Shown here one piece after another: positions 34,735 through 43,819 of a stretch of DNA of 64,000 bases; the stretch's first letter is position 1; each line of letters starts with the position of its first letter. The notes under the pieces are model-generated. The model saw nothing but the letters and a program-made list of their open reading frames with translations, did not search any database and had not been told where the DNA came from. Made by a program: the position numbers and the translations under genes. Source of the stretch: Gammaproteobacteria bacterium (GTDB lineage Bacteria; Pseudomonadota; Gammaproteobacteria; Steroidobacterales; Steroidobacteraceae); assembly GCA_025359565.1 (NCBI GenBank), contig JANYFY010000025.1, forward strand, positions 62,001 through 126,000, in the 5' to 3' direction.

Positions 34735-37320
34735 ATGCGCATAGGTTTGCTGTTGGGTGGTATGGTTAGTTGTCTGGGTGCCTTACCTGTCTGTGCGGCC
34801 CGCGTACCCGTCCTCAATCAAATCGATGCTCCGCACCCGTACTACTTTCGGGAAATGTATCTGCCGCAGCTCACCAGCGGTCCGTCTAGCGTCACTTGGT
34901 CGGCGGATTCTCAAGAAGTCATTTACTCGATGGCGGGATCGCTTTGGCGTCAGCGGTTGGGGACTCAAGTTGCGCAGCAACTGACTGCGGCGGCTGGGTA
35001 CGACTACCAGCCTGATTGGTCGCCGGATGGGCGCTGGGTGGTGTATAGCGTTTACAATGGGACGTCGGTGGAGTTGTGGGTGTTGGATTTGTCGAGTGGC
35101 AAGGCGCATGCGCTGACCCGTAATGGTGCGGTGAATGTGGAGCCGCGCTTCTCTCCGGACGGTAAACGACTGGTCTTTGTGTCAACGCTGTTTAATCGGC
35201 GGTTCCATGTATTCACCGCCGATTTCTCGGGTGCGTATGTCGCAAGCGAAGGTGCGCCCGTGCTGGCGAATAGTGCGCGTTTGACCGGCGAGAATAAGAG
35301 CGACTTGCCGCGCTATTACTACAGCCCGTTCGATCATGAAATAAATCCGGTCTGGTCGCGTGATGGCCGGGATGTTTTGTACGTGTCGAATCGCAATCAT
35401 ATCTACGGCACCGGAGGCTTTTGGCGCGTTTCCGCGGAAACGTCTGCTGATGCAGGCGCGGCCCCGCGCGAAGCGCATGAAATCCATTACGAGGAGACCA
35501 ACTGGAAGGCGCGCCCGGACCTATCGCCCGATGGCTCTCGCCTGGTTTATAGCTCCTATTTGGGGCAGTCGCTTAATAGTTTGTGGTTGATGCCTGCGAT
35601 GGGTGGGGATGCCTTTCCGCTTGGGTATTCGGGCCATGGCAGTGAAGGCGATCAGACCGCTCCGCGTTGGTCGCCCGATGGTAGGCAGATTGCGTTTATC
35701 AGTAATCGGGGCGGTAATACTGAGTTATGCATTGAGACCATTCCGGGGGGGCAGGCGAGTTGCTTGAATACCCTCGAGCGTCGCTACTTGCATCCTATGC
35801 AACACTTAGACATCAACCTCAAGAGTCTTGGAGGACGCGCTTCAGCGGCGCGAATCAGCATCACGGATAGCGCGGGTAAGTTTTACGCGCCTGCGAGTGC
35901 TTGGATCCATGCGGATGACGGAATTGACCGGCCCCATCAAAAATTTGAGGCGCACTATTTTCATGCCAGCGGTAGCGTGAATATCGAGGTGCCAGTAGGA
36001 CTCATTCACGTCGATATCCTGCATGGCTTCGGACGCAAATTGGAGCACCACGACATCCCGATGGTTGCGGATCGGATGACCACCCTCGTGGTGAACCTGG
36101 ACGAGGGGACTTGGGCCGTGCCCGAAACTGGCCAGTGGGTAAGTGCCGACGTTCATGTGCATATGAACTACGGAGGCGCGTACTTGAACACCCCAAAGCA
36201 TTTGGTACTGCAAGCGCAGGCCGAGAACTTAGGTCTCGTGGATTCGTTGATCGTCAACAAAGAACAGCGTTTCCCGGACATCGCCTATAACGGATTGCAT
36301 ACGGATCCTGCGTCTGCGCCTGATGCGTTGGTGGTACACGGGCAGGAGTATCACACGAGCTATTGGGGTCACTTGGGGTTGCTGGACATCAATAGCCTGA
36401 TATTGCCGGGCTATGTGGGCTATCCCAATACTGCAGCGGCGACTCTCTATCCGATGAACGCGGACATTGCTGATATCGCTCATGCTCGCGGAGCCTTGGT
36501 GGGCTATGTGCACCCGTTTGATGAGGAACCACGGCCGGTTAGTAAGGCTGATGAGAAACTGACGAATGAATTGCCGATCGATGTGGCGTTAGGCAAAGTC
36601 GATTACCTGGAGATTCTGGGCTTTAGCGATCATCGTGCCACGGCAGCGGTGTGGTATCGATTGCTTAATTTGGGATTTCATCTGCCCGCCGCCGCGGGGA
36701 CCGATGCGATGGCAAACTTTGCCTCGCTGCGCGGACCGGTGGGGATGAATCGCGTGTATGCGCGGGTGGATGCGGGCCCTATTAATTCGCAAGCATGGAT
36801 GGCGGCGCTTAAAGCGGGGAGGACTTTTGCGACTAATGGTCCTTTGTTGGGCTTTAATTTGGGGGTTGCGTACATCGGCGATGAGTTGAAGTTTGATACG
36901 CCTCAAGCCAGCGTGCCTTTCTCGGTGCGGATGCACTCGATTGTGCCGGTGGATCATTTGGAATTGGTGTGCAATGGCCGGGTGGTAAAATCGTTGGTGC
37001 AACACAAGGCGTTGGATCAGGGCGAGTTCACCGGACACATTCCTTTACACACGAGTGGTTGGTGTGTGGTGCGAGCGTCTACCGATGCGGCTCATTATCC
37101 GGTGTTGGATAACTATGTGTATGCCACCACTAGCCCGATCTATATTCAGATTGCAGGTCAGCCATTGAAGTCGCCCGAGGATGCGCGCTATTTCGCGGCG
37201 TGGGTTGATCGAGTCGTGGAAGCGACGACTGCGTATCCTGATTGGATTAACGCTGCGGAAAAGCAGGTTGTCTTGACGACGCTTGCGAAGGCGAAAGAAG
37301 TTTATTTGAGGATGGAATGA
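34735..37320 (+). CDS. TolB-type propeller fused to CehA/McbA-like PHP metallohydrolase
   Basis: 861 residues. Signal peptide (PVCAA-RV), then WD40/TolB-like propeller blades at about 35-340, each with SPDGxxxxx motifs (WSPDGRWVVYSV, FSPDGKRLVFVS, WSPDGRQIAFIS). The C-terminal catalytic half (about 460-790) has the PHP-type metal motifs DVHVHMN, VVHGQEYH, GYVHPFDE and AAGTDAMAN, as in CehA/McbA phosphoesterase/carboxylesterase-like enzymes. Probably periplasmic. Translationally coupled to the amino-acid permease by a 4-bp overlap, which points to a peptide or amino-acid conjugate substrate. Confidence 0.88.
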   Translation: MRIGLLLGGMVSCLGALPVCAARVPVLNQIDAPHPYYFREMYLPQLTSGPSSVTWSADSQEVIYSMAGSLWRQRLGTQVAQQLTAAAGYDYQPDWSPDGRWVVYSVYNGTSVELWVLDLSSGKAHALTRNGAVNVEPRFSPDGKRLVFVSTLFNRRFHVFTADFSGAYVASEGAPVLANSARLTGENKSDLPRYYYSPFDHEINPVWSRDGRDVLYVSNRNHIYGTGGFWRVSAETSADAGAAPREAHEIHYEETNWKARPDLSPDGSRLVYSSYLGQSLNSLWLMPAMGGDAFPLGYSGHGSEGDQTAPRWSPDGRQIAFISNRGGNTELCIETIPGGQASCLNTLERRYLHPMQHLDINLKSLGGRASAARISITDSAGKFYAPASAWIHADDGIDRPHQKFEAHYFHASGSVNIEVPVGLIHVDILHGFGRKLEHHDIPMVADRMTTLVVNLDEGTWAVPETGQWVSADVHVHMNYGGAYLNTPKHLVLQAQAENLGLVDSLIVNKEQRFPDIAYNGLHTDPASAPDALVVHGQEYHTSYWGHLGLLDINSLILPGYVGYPNTAAATLYPMNADIADIAHARGALVGYVHPFDEEPRPVSKADEKLTNELPIDVALGKVDYLEILGFSDHRATAAVWYRLLNLGFHLPAAAGTDAMANFASLRGPVGMNRVYARVDAGPINSQAWMAALKAGRTFATNGPLLGFNLGVAYIGDELKFDTPQASVPFSVRMHSIVPVDHLELVCNGRVVKSLVQHKALDQGEFTGHIPLHTSGWCVVRASTDAAHYPVLDNYVYATTSPIYIQIAGQPLKSPEDARYFAAWVDRVVEATTAYPDWINAAEKQVVLTTLAKAKEVYLRME

Positions 37321-38693
37321 CTGAAACTCCAAAAGGATCTTTGCGCAAAATCTTAGGATTGGGTTTTGGTTTGGCGTTGGCCTTTGGCGGTACGGTGGGC
37401 GTGGGAATTTTGCGTTTGCCAGGGACCTTAGCCGCGGCGTTGGGCGATTCGCGCTTAATCATTGCCTGCTGGATTATTGGGGGGTTGTACGCACTTCTCG
37501 GTGCAGTGGCGGTGGCGGAGTTGTCCGCGATGTGTCCGCAGTCGGGCGGATTTTATGTCTATGCCCGGCGTGCCTTTGGCAATGGCGCGGGTTTTGTGGT
37601 GGGTTGGAGCGATTGGATTAATAACGTCGCTTCCCTTTCGTATGCGGCCATTACTGCGGCGGTATTTTTGGGAGTCCTCTGGGCGCCCGCTGCTGCGCAC
37701 CCGCAAACGGTTTCGATCACTGTACTGGCTGTTTTTACGGCTCTGCATTGGTTGGGGTTACGTATTGGGAGTACCTCGACTCGGATCATCAGCGTGACCG
37801 TGGGGGTGATGTTCATGGTGCTGGTCGTGGGCTGTTTTCTAGTCCCTGCAGCACCGGCATTGGCGCCTGCGTTGGCACCGGCAGCGGGGAATGCTGCGAG
37901 CGCAAGCGTGGTCGTATCGGCGGCGTCATTGCCACTGTTGTCGTTAGGCATGCTTACGGCCCTAGTCACCGCCCTGCGTGCGGTGCTGGTGACTTACGAT
38001 GGTTGGTATTCGCCGATCTACTTGGCCGAAGAAAACAAAGATCCAGCGACTACTATGCCGCGCGCAATTGTGGGCGGTACCTTGTTGGTGGCGGCTCTGT
38101 ATATCGTGCTCAACTTGGCCTTCTTAAGAGTTCTTCCGCTGTCAGTGCTGGCTCATTCCGAGTTACCGGCGGCGGATGCGGCGCGCATAATTTTGCCGCG
38201 GGGTGGGGCTGAGCTGGTAACGGTCATTTCACTGTTGACGGTTTTGAGCCTTGTTAATGCGGTGATGCTAATGACGCCGCGAATTTTGTTAGCTATTGGC
38301 CGCGATGGATTTTTTACCCAGAAAGCAGCGACGGTGAGCGCTGGCGGTACGCCGCGAGTGGCGTTGGTGATCTCTAGCCTAGCGGCTACGTTGCTGATTT
38401 TGTGCGGGACTTTCAACCAAATCATCGCGCTGGCGGCGGTGTTGTTTTTGTTGAACTATGTGTCGGCGTATTCGGCGATGTTTGTGTTGCGACGCCGTGA
38501 ACCCTTGACCGTGCGCCCGTATCGGGCGTTCGGTTTTCCGTATACGACGGGAATTGTGTTGCTGGGGTCGGTGCTGTTTTTGGTGGCTGCGGTGGTGGAT
38601 GATTATCAATCAGGCATGGCCGCGGCGGCATTGCTGGGGGGCTGCGTTCCCATTTACCTTTGGCTGGCGCGGAGCCGGGCGCACCAAACGTGA
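37317..38693 (+). CDS. APC-family amino acid permease
   Basis: 458 residues, about 12 transmembrane helices. The first helix contains FGGTVGVGILRLPG, the substrate-binding G-x-G-I-L turn of APC transporters. ALRAVLVTYDGWYSPIYLAEE corresponds to TM6 and its following loop. An Ala/Pro-rich loop with repeated ALAPALAPA lies near residue 180. It likely moves an amino acid released in the periplasm into the cytoplasm. Start overlaps the metallohydrolase stop by 4 bp. Confidence 0.93.
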   Translation: MTETPKGSLRKILGLGFGLALAFGGTVGVGILRLPGTLAAALGDSRLIIACWIIGGLYALLGAVAVAELSAMCPQSGGFYVYARRAFGNGAGFVVGWSDWINNVASLSYAAITAAVFLGVLWAPAAAHPQTVSITVLAVFTALHWLGLRIGSTSTRIISVTVGVMFMVLVVGCFLVPAAPALAPALAPAAGNAASASVVVSAASLPLLSLGMLTALVTALRAVLVTYDGWYSPIYLAEENKDPATTMPRAIVGGTLLVAALYIVLNLAFLRVLPLSVLAHSELPAADAARIILPRGGAELVTVISLLTVLSLVNAVMLMTPRILLAIGRDGFFTQKAATVSAGGTPRVALVISSLAATLLILCGTFNQIIALAAVLFLLNYVSAYSAMFVLRRREPLTVRPYRAFGFPYTTGIVLLGSVLFLVAAVVDDYQSGMAAAALLGGCVPIYLWLARSRAHQT

Positions 38694-38736
38694 CCATTTC
38701 ACTATCCAATCCGTTGACCGCTCTCCCCTCGTCGGT

Positions 38737-38886
38737 CAGATTGGGTGGTGCGGCTATCGCCTGCATGTGCTCGTGGATCTGAGCGGTATCATTTTTGGCT
38801 TGTTGAAGGTTCCAGTAAGTCTCGGTGTATTTCCAAATCTGTTTAAGATCGGATTTGGCGCGAGATCTGGAGGTGTTTTTTGCCAT
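38737..38886 (-). pseudogene. ParE/RelE-like toxin fragment
   Basis: From an ATG at 38886 the minus strand reads MAKNTSRSRAKSDLKQIWKY, then TETYWNLQQAKNDTAQIHEH and MQAIAAPPNL. This matches the N-terminal half of ParE toxins (helical hairpin with DLxxIWxYTxxxW and QA). The conserved C-terminal strands (R-x-I-R-Y-...HVIFY) are missing; the frame runs on into unrelated sequence antisense to the permease. No antitoxin gene is adjacent. It occupies most of the 334-bp gap before the deacylase. Confidence 0.6.
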
Positions 38887-39027
38887 AGCATTTAAAATGT
38901 ACCAAACTTTGGTAATAGGAACAATTGCACATCGTTGTGTGGAATGATGGGAAGGTTGTTTTCTCATATACTGTTGGTTGGAGCGGGCGCACGCGCATCA
39001 GCATCATTCGTCGGGAGATGAAATTAA

Positions 39028-40809
39028 ATGAATCCGTATTACCTGTTGGAATCATGCACTAAGTCTTTCGCGGCGAGGTGCGTGAAAGAGTTCGCTGTTG
39101 GGATGATGGGCGTTGCAGTTTTTGCGGCAACTAGCGCGCTAGGCGCCCCCACGCCCACGCCCACGCGCTCCCTGGCGAGCGGCCCGTCAGTACCGTTTGA
39201 TCTGATTATTACCAACGGACACGTCATCGATGGGTCAGGTTCGCCTTGGTATGCGGCCGATATTGGTATTCGCGCGGGGCATATCGACGCGATTGGGCGA
39301 CTTGAAGGAGCGCTGGCGAAACGGCGCATTGATGCGGCGGGAAAAATAGTGGCGCCCGGATTTATCGATATGTTGGGTCAGTCGGAATTCAGTATTTTAG
39401 TGGACCCGCGCGTGCCCTCGAAAATTTACCAGGGCATCACCACTGAAATCACGGGCGAAGGTAGTTCCGCCGCGCCGTTGTTGGGTCATGCTCGTGATGA
39501 AGCGCAGCAAGATCTGGAACATTATGGTCTCAAAGGAGATTGGACTACGTTGGGGGAATATTTTGCGCGCTTGGAGCACCAGGGCATCGGCATTAATTTA
39601 GCTTCCTACGTAGGTGCCACCACCATTCGCGAGGTGGTCATCGGGGGGGCGAATCGTGCTCCTTCGGCGGCCGAGTTGGTACACATGCAGACCCTCGTTC
39701 GTGAAGCCATGCAAGACGGAGCGATGGGCGTGTCAACGTCTTTAGAGTATGCACCAGCGCCCTATGCAAGCACCGAGGAGCTTATCGCGCTGGCGTCAGA
39801 GGCTTCTCGTTTCGGGGGTCTGTATGCTACCCATATGCGCTCAGAGGGCGATGCGATTGACGCATCCTTGGAGGAGACTTTTCGAATTGCGCGCGAGGCT
39901 CATATTCCGGTTGAGATTTGGCATTTGAAGGTGGCCGGCAAAAACAATTGGGGCCATATGCCGGCGGTGATTAAGCGCATTGATGCCGCGCGAGCGAGCG
40001 GGCTGGATATTGCCGCGGATACTTACGCGTACACGGCCTGGTTTAATACCATGTCGGCGTTTGTGCCGCCGTGGGTTCACGATGGCGGAACAGCGAAAAT
40101 GATTGAGCGGCTGAAAGATCCTAAAACCCGTGCTCGCATTCATCACGAGATGGAGACACCCAGCACGACATGGGATAACGAATGGTCAGAGATTCCGGGG
40201 CCGGAGGCGATTCTCATCGGCGTAGTCAAAAACCCCAAACTGTTGCCCTTGCAAGGCCAAACCTTGGCGGCCATTGCGACTGCACGCCATAACGACCCTA
40301 TTGATACCTTGCTCGATATTCTGATTGAAGACACGGGATTTACGGGCTGTGCGGTGTTTGGTATGCGCGAGGATGATGTGACCTTAGCATTGACTCAACC
40401 TTGGGTCTCAGTGAACAACGATAGTTCCGGCACTTCCCCTGAAGGACGCTTAGGTCAAGAGCATCCTCATCCGCGTGCTTACGGAACGTTTCCGCGTATA
40501 TTAAAAAAATATGTTCGTGAGGAACGTCGCTTTTCACTAGAAGAAGCGATTCGAAAGTTCACCGCACTCCCGGCCGCGCGGATGCGAATAGCCGATCGCG
40601 GTTTGGTCAAACAAGGCATGTGGGCCGACCTTGTAATCTTTGATGCCGAAACGATTGCCGATCGCTCGACCTTCAGTGAACCTAACCAGTTGGCTAGTGG
40701 CATGAATTGGGTGCTCGTCAACGGAGAGCCTGTGATCGCGGATGGGAAAATGACGGGCGCTCGGTCGGGGCGGGTGATAAGAGGGCCTGGGTATCGAGTG
40801 AGTCGTTGA
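39028..40809 (+). CDS. N-acyl-D-amino-acid deacylase-like amidohydrolase
   Basis: 593 residues, exported (hydrophobic segment to about residue 40, repeated PTPTPT linker). Amidohydrolase fold of the D-aminoacylase group: LIITNGHVIDGSGSPWYAAD, KIVAPGFIDMLGQSEFS, GAMGVSTSLEYAP, GGLYATHMRSEGD, EIWHLKVAGK (Lys/His site), and HPHPRAYGTFPRILKKYVRE. The usual HxH after PGFID is replaced by MLGQSE and the bridging Cys position by TGEGSS, so metal binding differs from classical enzymes. It fits the proposed D-amino-acid theme of the cluster. Confidence 0.88.
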   Translation: MNPYYLLESCTKSFAARCVKEFAVGMMGVAVFAATSALGAPTPTPTRSLASGPSVPFDLIITNGHVIDGSGSPWYAADIGIRAGHIDAIGRLEGALAKRRIDAAGKIVAPGFIDMLGQSEFSILVDPRVPSKIYQGITTEITGEGSSAAPLLGHARDEAQQDLEHYGLKGDWTTLGEYFARLEHQGIGINLASYVGATTIREVVIGGANRAPSAAELVHMQTLVREAMQDGAMGVSTSLEYAPAPYASTEELIALASEASRFGGLYATHMRSEGDAIDASLEETFRIAREAHIPVEIWHLKVAGKNNWGHMPAVIKRIDAARASGLDIAADTYAYTAWFNTMSAFVPPWVHDGGTAKMIERLKDPKTRARIHHEMETPSTTWDNEWSEIPGPEAILIGVVKNPKLLPLQGQTLAAIATARHNDPIDTLLDILIEDTGFTGCAVFGMREDDVTLALTQPWVSVNNDSSGTSPEGRLGQEHPHPRAYGTFPRILKKYVREERRFSLEEAIRKFTALPAARMRIADRGLVKQGMWADLVIFDAETIADRSTFSEPNQLASGMNWVLVNGEPVIADGKMTGARSGRVIRGPGYRVSR

Positions 40810-40849
40810 AGGTATTAGCCGAATGTGGTCTGAATCTTAGCGGTTGGAT

Positions 40850-41791
40850 TCACTGCCCGTTTCCCATAAGGATGAACGGCGCCCAATAGAAGGGATGAGC
40901 GAAGCGCGCGCGCGGGTCGGCCATGAATTTTGCCACAGCCGGTGCGCTGTCCACCCGCGCCAAGCCGCGTTCGGTTTTCCCGACGCCGTCTGAATGCACC
41001 GTGCCCCGCAGCACGGGCCTTGATGTTGATTCGCCGGGGTAGGTCACGTCCAGTTCGCCAAGATCGTTGCCGGTCATGTGGGCGTGAACAATATTGTATC
41101 CACCCGAATTGTCGAGCTGCGTAGTACCTCCGGTACTGGAATCATTAACGGTGTCGACACCCCGGAGGAGATCACTGAAATGGTCAGTGGAACTGCGGCC
41201 ACCTTCATCGCGCAAAGAGCCGTCTACGCTCCCGCCCGACCCTCCGCCGCTGTTGCGCATCGCCATTTCCTGGCGCCCGATATTTTCTAGAAACTGGTCA
41301 TTGTTCCTCAATGCCTGATCCGCGATGGCCGCAGCCGCGTTGACCTCGTCCAAGCCTTGCTTTAGTTTCTGGTTGAACATCTGGTTCAAAGTGGTTTGGA
41401 TGACCTGATAGCGCATGGTCCATTGCAGTTCATAATGAACGGACTTCGCGATCAAACAGTAGACCGGCATGTGCTTGTCGAGCGTGCCGCCGGCCGCGCG
41501 AAAACTTTGCAGTGCCTGGAATCCCCAGTTGGTCTGCATGAACTGGTTCGAGGCGATTGCCTCGTGACCCGCCTGTATTGCAGGGTTTCCTGACTTATTT
41601 AGATAGTAAACGCCGAAAAAGGCTTCCTCGACGGGCTTGCCGTGTAAGTCGTAACCAATTTTGATGGCGACCCCGTGCTGGTTCGGCGAGGGGTCGATAC
41701 TCAGGGCCTTTGCCAGGTCAGGCAGGTTCTGTTGTCCAATCCATTTGAGATTGGTTACATCGCTGCGAACCTTCTTGATGAACAAGACCAT
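40850..41791 (-). pseudogene. Secreted Cys-rich family protein, C-terminal part with CHAT-like tail (mosaic)
   Basis: 313-codon open frame. Residues about 45-225 (GVAIKIGYDLHGKPVEEAFF, TNWGFQALQSFRAAGGTLDK, LRNNDQFLENIGRQEMA) look like the body of a family of secreted proteins whose N-terminus is found upstream at 41850-42272. The last ~35 residues (ARFAHPFYWAPFILMGNG) resemble the C-terminus of CHAT protease domains, a different family. An in-frame TGA sits just before the ATG. I read the locus as a recombined, broken gene; a short expressed product cannot be excluded. Confidence 0.55.
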
Positions 41792-41849
41792 CGCTCACAG
41801 GGGAGGCAGCGGCCCACCCGTAGTGCCACTCAATTTTGCCCTCAAAGTG

Positions 41850-42272
41850 TCAGTTTTCCGGAAGACGAATGGTTACTGCCTTCATGCCGCCCTGTTGGGC
41901 GTCGATGAGTGTGCGCTTGACGAAGCGTTCGCCGGCAACGGTGACGGGCGCCGAAGAGGCTTTGGAAGCCGGCGTGGCCTTGGAGTCCGGAGCAGAAGCG
42001 CGCGTCCCCGCGGCTTGTTGGCAGGCATCGGATAATGAATCCTTGTGATCCTTGAGGCAAGCTACGACTCGGCCCCCGCCCGACTGCACTGTCGCGCACA
42101 GCTTCTGAACGTCCCCTGCGCACGCGGCGCGAATCGCACTCAGCTGATCAGCCGGTGCAGGTTGTACCACAGTGTCGGAGGCCAGGCTCGTTTGAGGAAC
42201 CGCGAAGCAAGCCGACGACATTGTTAGCGAAGGAATAATGCAAGCTAAGATAGAAATCCCGTTAATCTTCAT
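41850..42272 (-). pseudogene. Secreted Cys-rich repeat protein, N-terminal part
   Basis: 140 codons with a signal peptide (ACFA-VPQ) and a four-Cys segment RAACAGDVQKLCATVQSGGG ... VVACLKDHKDSLSDACQQA, like Cys-rich repeat (GLG1-like) domains. The end GGMKAVTIRLPEN is followed in frame by TGA and then HFEGKIEWHYG, which fits a Trp codon (TGG) mutated to TGA. The homologous body then resumes in another frame at 41791. Thus the two pieces are probably one inactivated gene. Confidence 0.6.
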
Positions 42273-42632
42273 AGCTACCCTCCTAGACTGCTGTCAGCCT
42301 ATTTCCAAAGACCCTCGGAGCGAGACGGAACTATCGTGATTCTACCGTTCGCCAATCGACTTTCAAAGATCAATGATACCCGTCGGATAGTGCGCGTGTG
42401 TGATCGCAGAGGGGCAAATGACGGGGGCTCGGCCGCGGTGGTCTGCAATACGTTTGATTTAAACAGCGAGAGCGAATTTAATACCCTGAAACCCTAGAAT
42501 GTCCTCCACGACGGAGAGAAACTTTCAGACATGGCGGGTAACTGTCGGGCTGTGGCGGATGAGTGGCGTAGCGTTTCGATTTTGTCGCGTGCATAAAGGC
42601 CAAGATGTAATTACATTTTGGGAGCATGGACC
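42273..42632. other. Gene-free stretch between Cys-rich relic and XRE gene
   Basis: 360 bp between divergent units. No coding frame or RNA recognised. At 42605-42616 lies a perfect 12-bp palindrome ATGTAATTACAT (listed). Confidence 0.5.
42605..42616. promoter_or_regulatory. 12-bp palindrome at XRE gene start
   Basis: ATGTAATTACAT is perfectly self-complementary and ends 16 bp before the XRE ATG. Position and symmetry suit an autoregulatory operator for the helix-turn-helix protein. Confidence 0.45.
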
Positions 42633-43295
42633 ATGGAGAGCTGGATGCAAGTGAGTGCGGAGCGAGTGCGCGGGTTGCGCAGTGGCAAAGCGTGGTCGCA
42701 AGAACACCTAGCCGAATGCGCCGGGGTGAGTCTACGGACCGTACAGCGGGTCGAGGCGGAGGGTGGTGCGTCGCATGAGACGGTGATGGCGCTGGCCTCG
42801 GCCCTGGGTGTTTCGCCCTCGGATCTGGGCGCTTTGCCTACGTCGCGCCGGGCTGTGCCGCTGGGGCACACTCTGGGTGTAATTTTGAGTGTAGTCGGAA
42901 CGCTGGTGGGCCTGGCCGCGGCATGGAGCTCGGTGATTGCACAGCGCCCGCAGGGCGGAGCGGCCGGCCAAGTCTACGGAGTGATGGGGCTGCTGACGGG
43001 CCTCGGGTGCGCGTGGATGGGGCTAATCGTGGGGCGTTGGTTTGAGGTGCGAGGAATGCGTCGCTGGCCACTGGTGAGTGCGTCACCCATGCTCGTGGTG
43101 CTAGCGGCGTTGGGGCTGGGCTTGGGCCAGCGAGTGGCGGTGGCCGAAACAATTATGGTTCGCATCGATGGGCAGCACGCTCATTATGTCGTGCACGGGG
43201 AGTTGGTCACGGAGGACGGGCACGCGGCCGTCATGGAGCTGGGAAAAAAATGCGGCTTGAAGTTGTTCCAACCATCACCCGGGAAGGCCAGGTAA
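42633..43295 (+). CDS. XRE-family regulator with membrane domain (frameshifted end)
   Basis: From the ATG at 42633 (GGGAG 8 bp upstream) the protein has an XRE helix-turn-helix (about 8-62: LAECAGVSLRTVQRVEAEGG), then three hydrophobic helices (about 75-165) and an extracytoplasmic C-terminal piece. After a run of seven A at 43244-43250 the frame soon ends (...FQPSPGKAR), while the -1 frame continues sensibly for 74 codons. The combined 280-residue protein would be a membrane-bound transcription regulator. Either a mutation or slippage at A7 explains this. Confidence 0.75.
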   Translation: MESWMQVSAERVRGLRSGKAWSQEHLAECAGVSLRTVQRVEAEGGASHETVMALASALGVSPSDLGALPTSRRAVPLGHTLGVILSVVGTLVGLAAAWSSVIAQRPQGGAAGQVYGVMGLLTGLGCAWMGLIVGRWFEVRGMRRWPLVSASPMLVVLAALGLGLGQRVAVAETIMVRIDGQHAHYVVHGELVTEDGHAAVMELGKKCGLKLFQPSPGKAR

Positions 43296-43474
43296 TGCTG
43301 CGGCTGAAGCTCTACGAGTTCCGAGAGGGCAATCTCATATTAATAAGCTCGCCGGAATTTCTAGTGGCCAATAAAGACACGGCTGCGGTGGAGTTGAGCG
43401 CGGACCGCCCGGCTGAGGACGGCGCGCCCTATCGGTTTGAGTTGACACCGATACGCAATGAATCCGTGCTTTAG
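43250..43474 (+). CDS. C-terminal part of the XRE membrane protein in -1 frame
   Basis: 74 codons reading MRLEVVPTITREGQVMLRLK and LYEFREGNLILISSPEFLVA, a beta-rich domain ending TPIRNESVL. It begins exactly at the last A of the A7 run and continues the domain begun by HGELVTEDGHAAVMELGKK in the previous frame. Best read as the tail of the same gene, not an independent protein. Confidence 0.6.
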   Translation: MRLEVVPTITREGQVMLRLKLYEFREGNLILISSPEFLVANKDTAAVELSADRPAEDGAPYRFELTPIRNESVL

Positions 43475-43555
43475 ATCTTAGTGATTTTGTTGGAAGGCGC
43501 GGTCGGTTCGAACTGAACTGTTATTTTTGTAATTTAGAGTCAGGCGGCAGATTAG

Positions 43556-43819
43556 GGCGCGATTTCTATTGTTGTTAGTAGGATTCTTGATCTTGCGCAT
43601 AGTCAACGGCAAAGCTTTCTGTTGGACGGCACCTTGTCGAGCCAAAAACAAGCGCGGGAAAACGTCCTCAGGTGCTTGAAAAATGAGCGGCCTGTGCAGA
43701 TTTTGTACGTTTGTCAGGACCCATTGCAGGCCTGGAAATTCGTACAGGCTCGTGAGGCAGGGGAGGGCCGAAAGGTGCCGATAGAGCGTTTTATTGAACA
43801 GTATTTTGCAACCAGAGAC
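43556..43819 (+). pseudogene. Zeta-toxin fragment
   Basis: Open reading without a start: IVVSRILDLAHSQRQSFLLD, GTLSSQKQARENVLRCLKNE, VQILYVCQDPLQAWKFVQAR, KVPIERFIEQYFATRD. This is the middle of zeta-toxin family kinases (UDP-GlcNAc phosphorylating P-loop enzymes); the Walker A and C-terminal parts are lacking. It ends at 43819, exactly where the LD-carboxypeptidase stub of the opposite strand ends at 43820, so this is a fusion junction. Confidence 0.72.
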
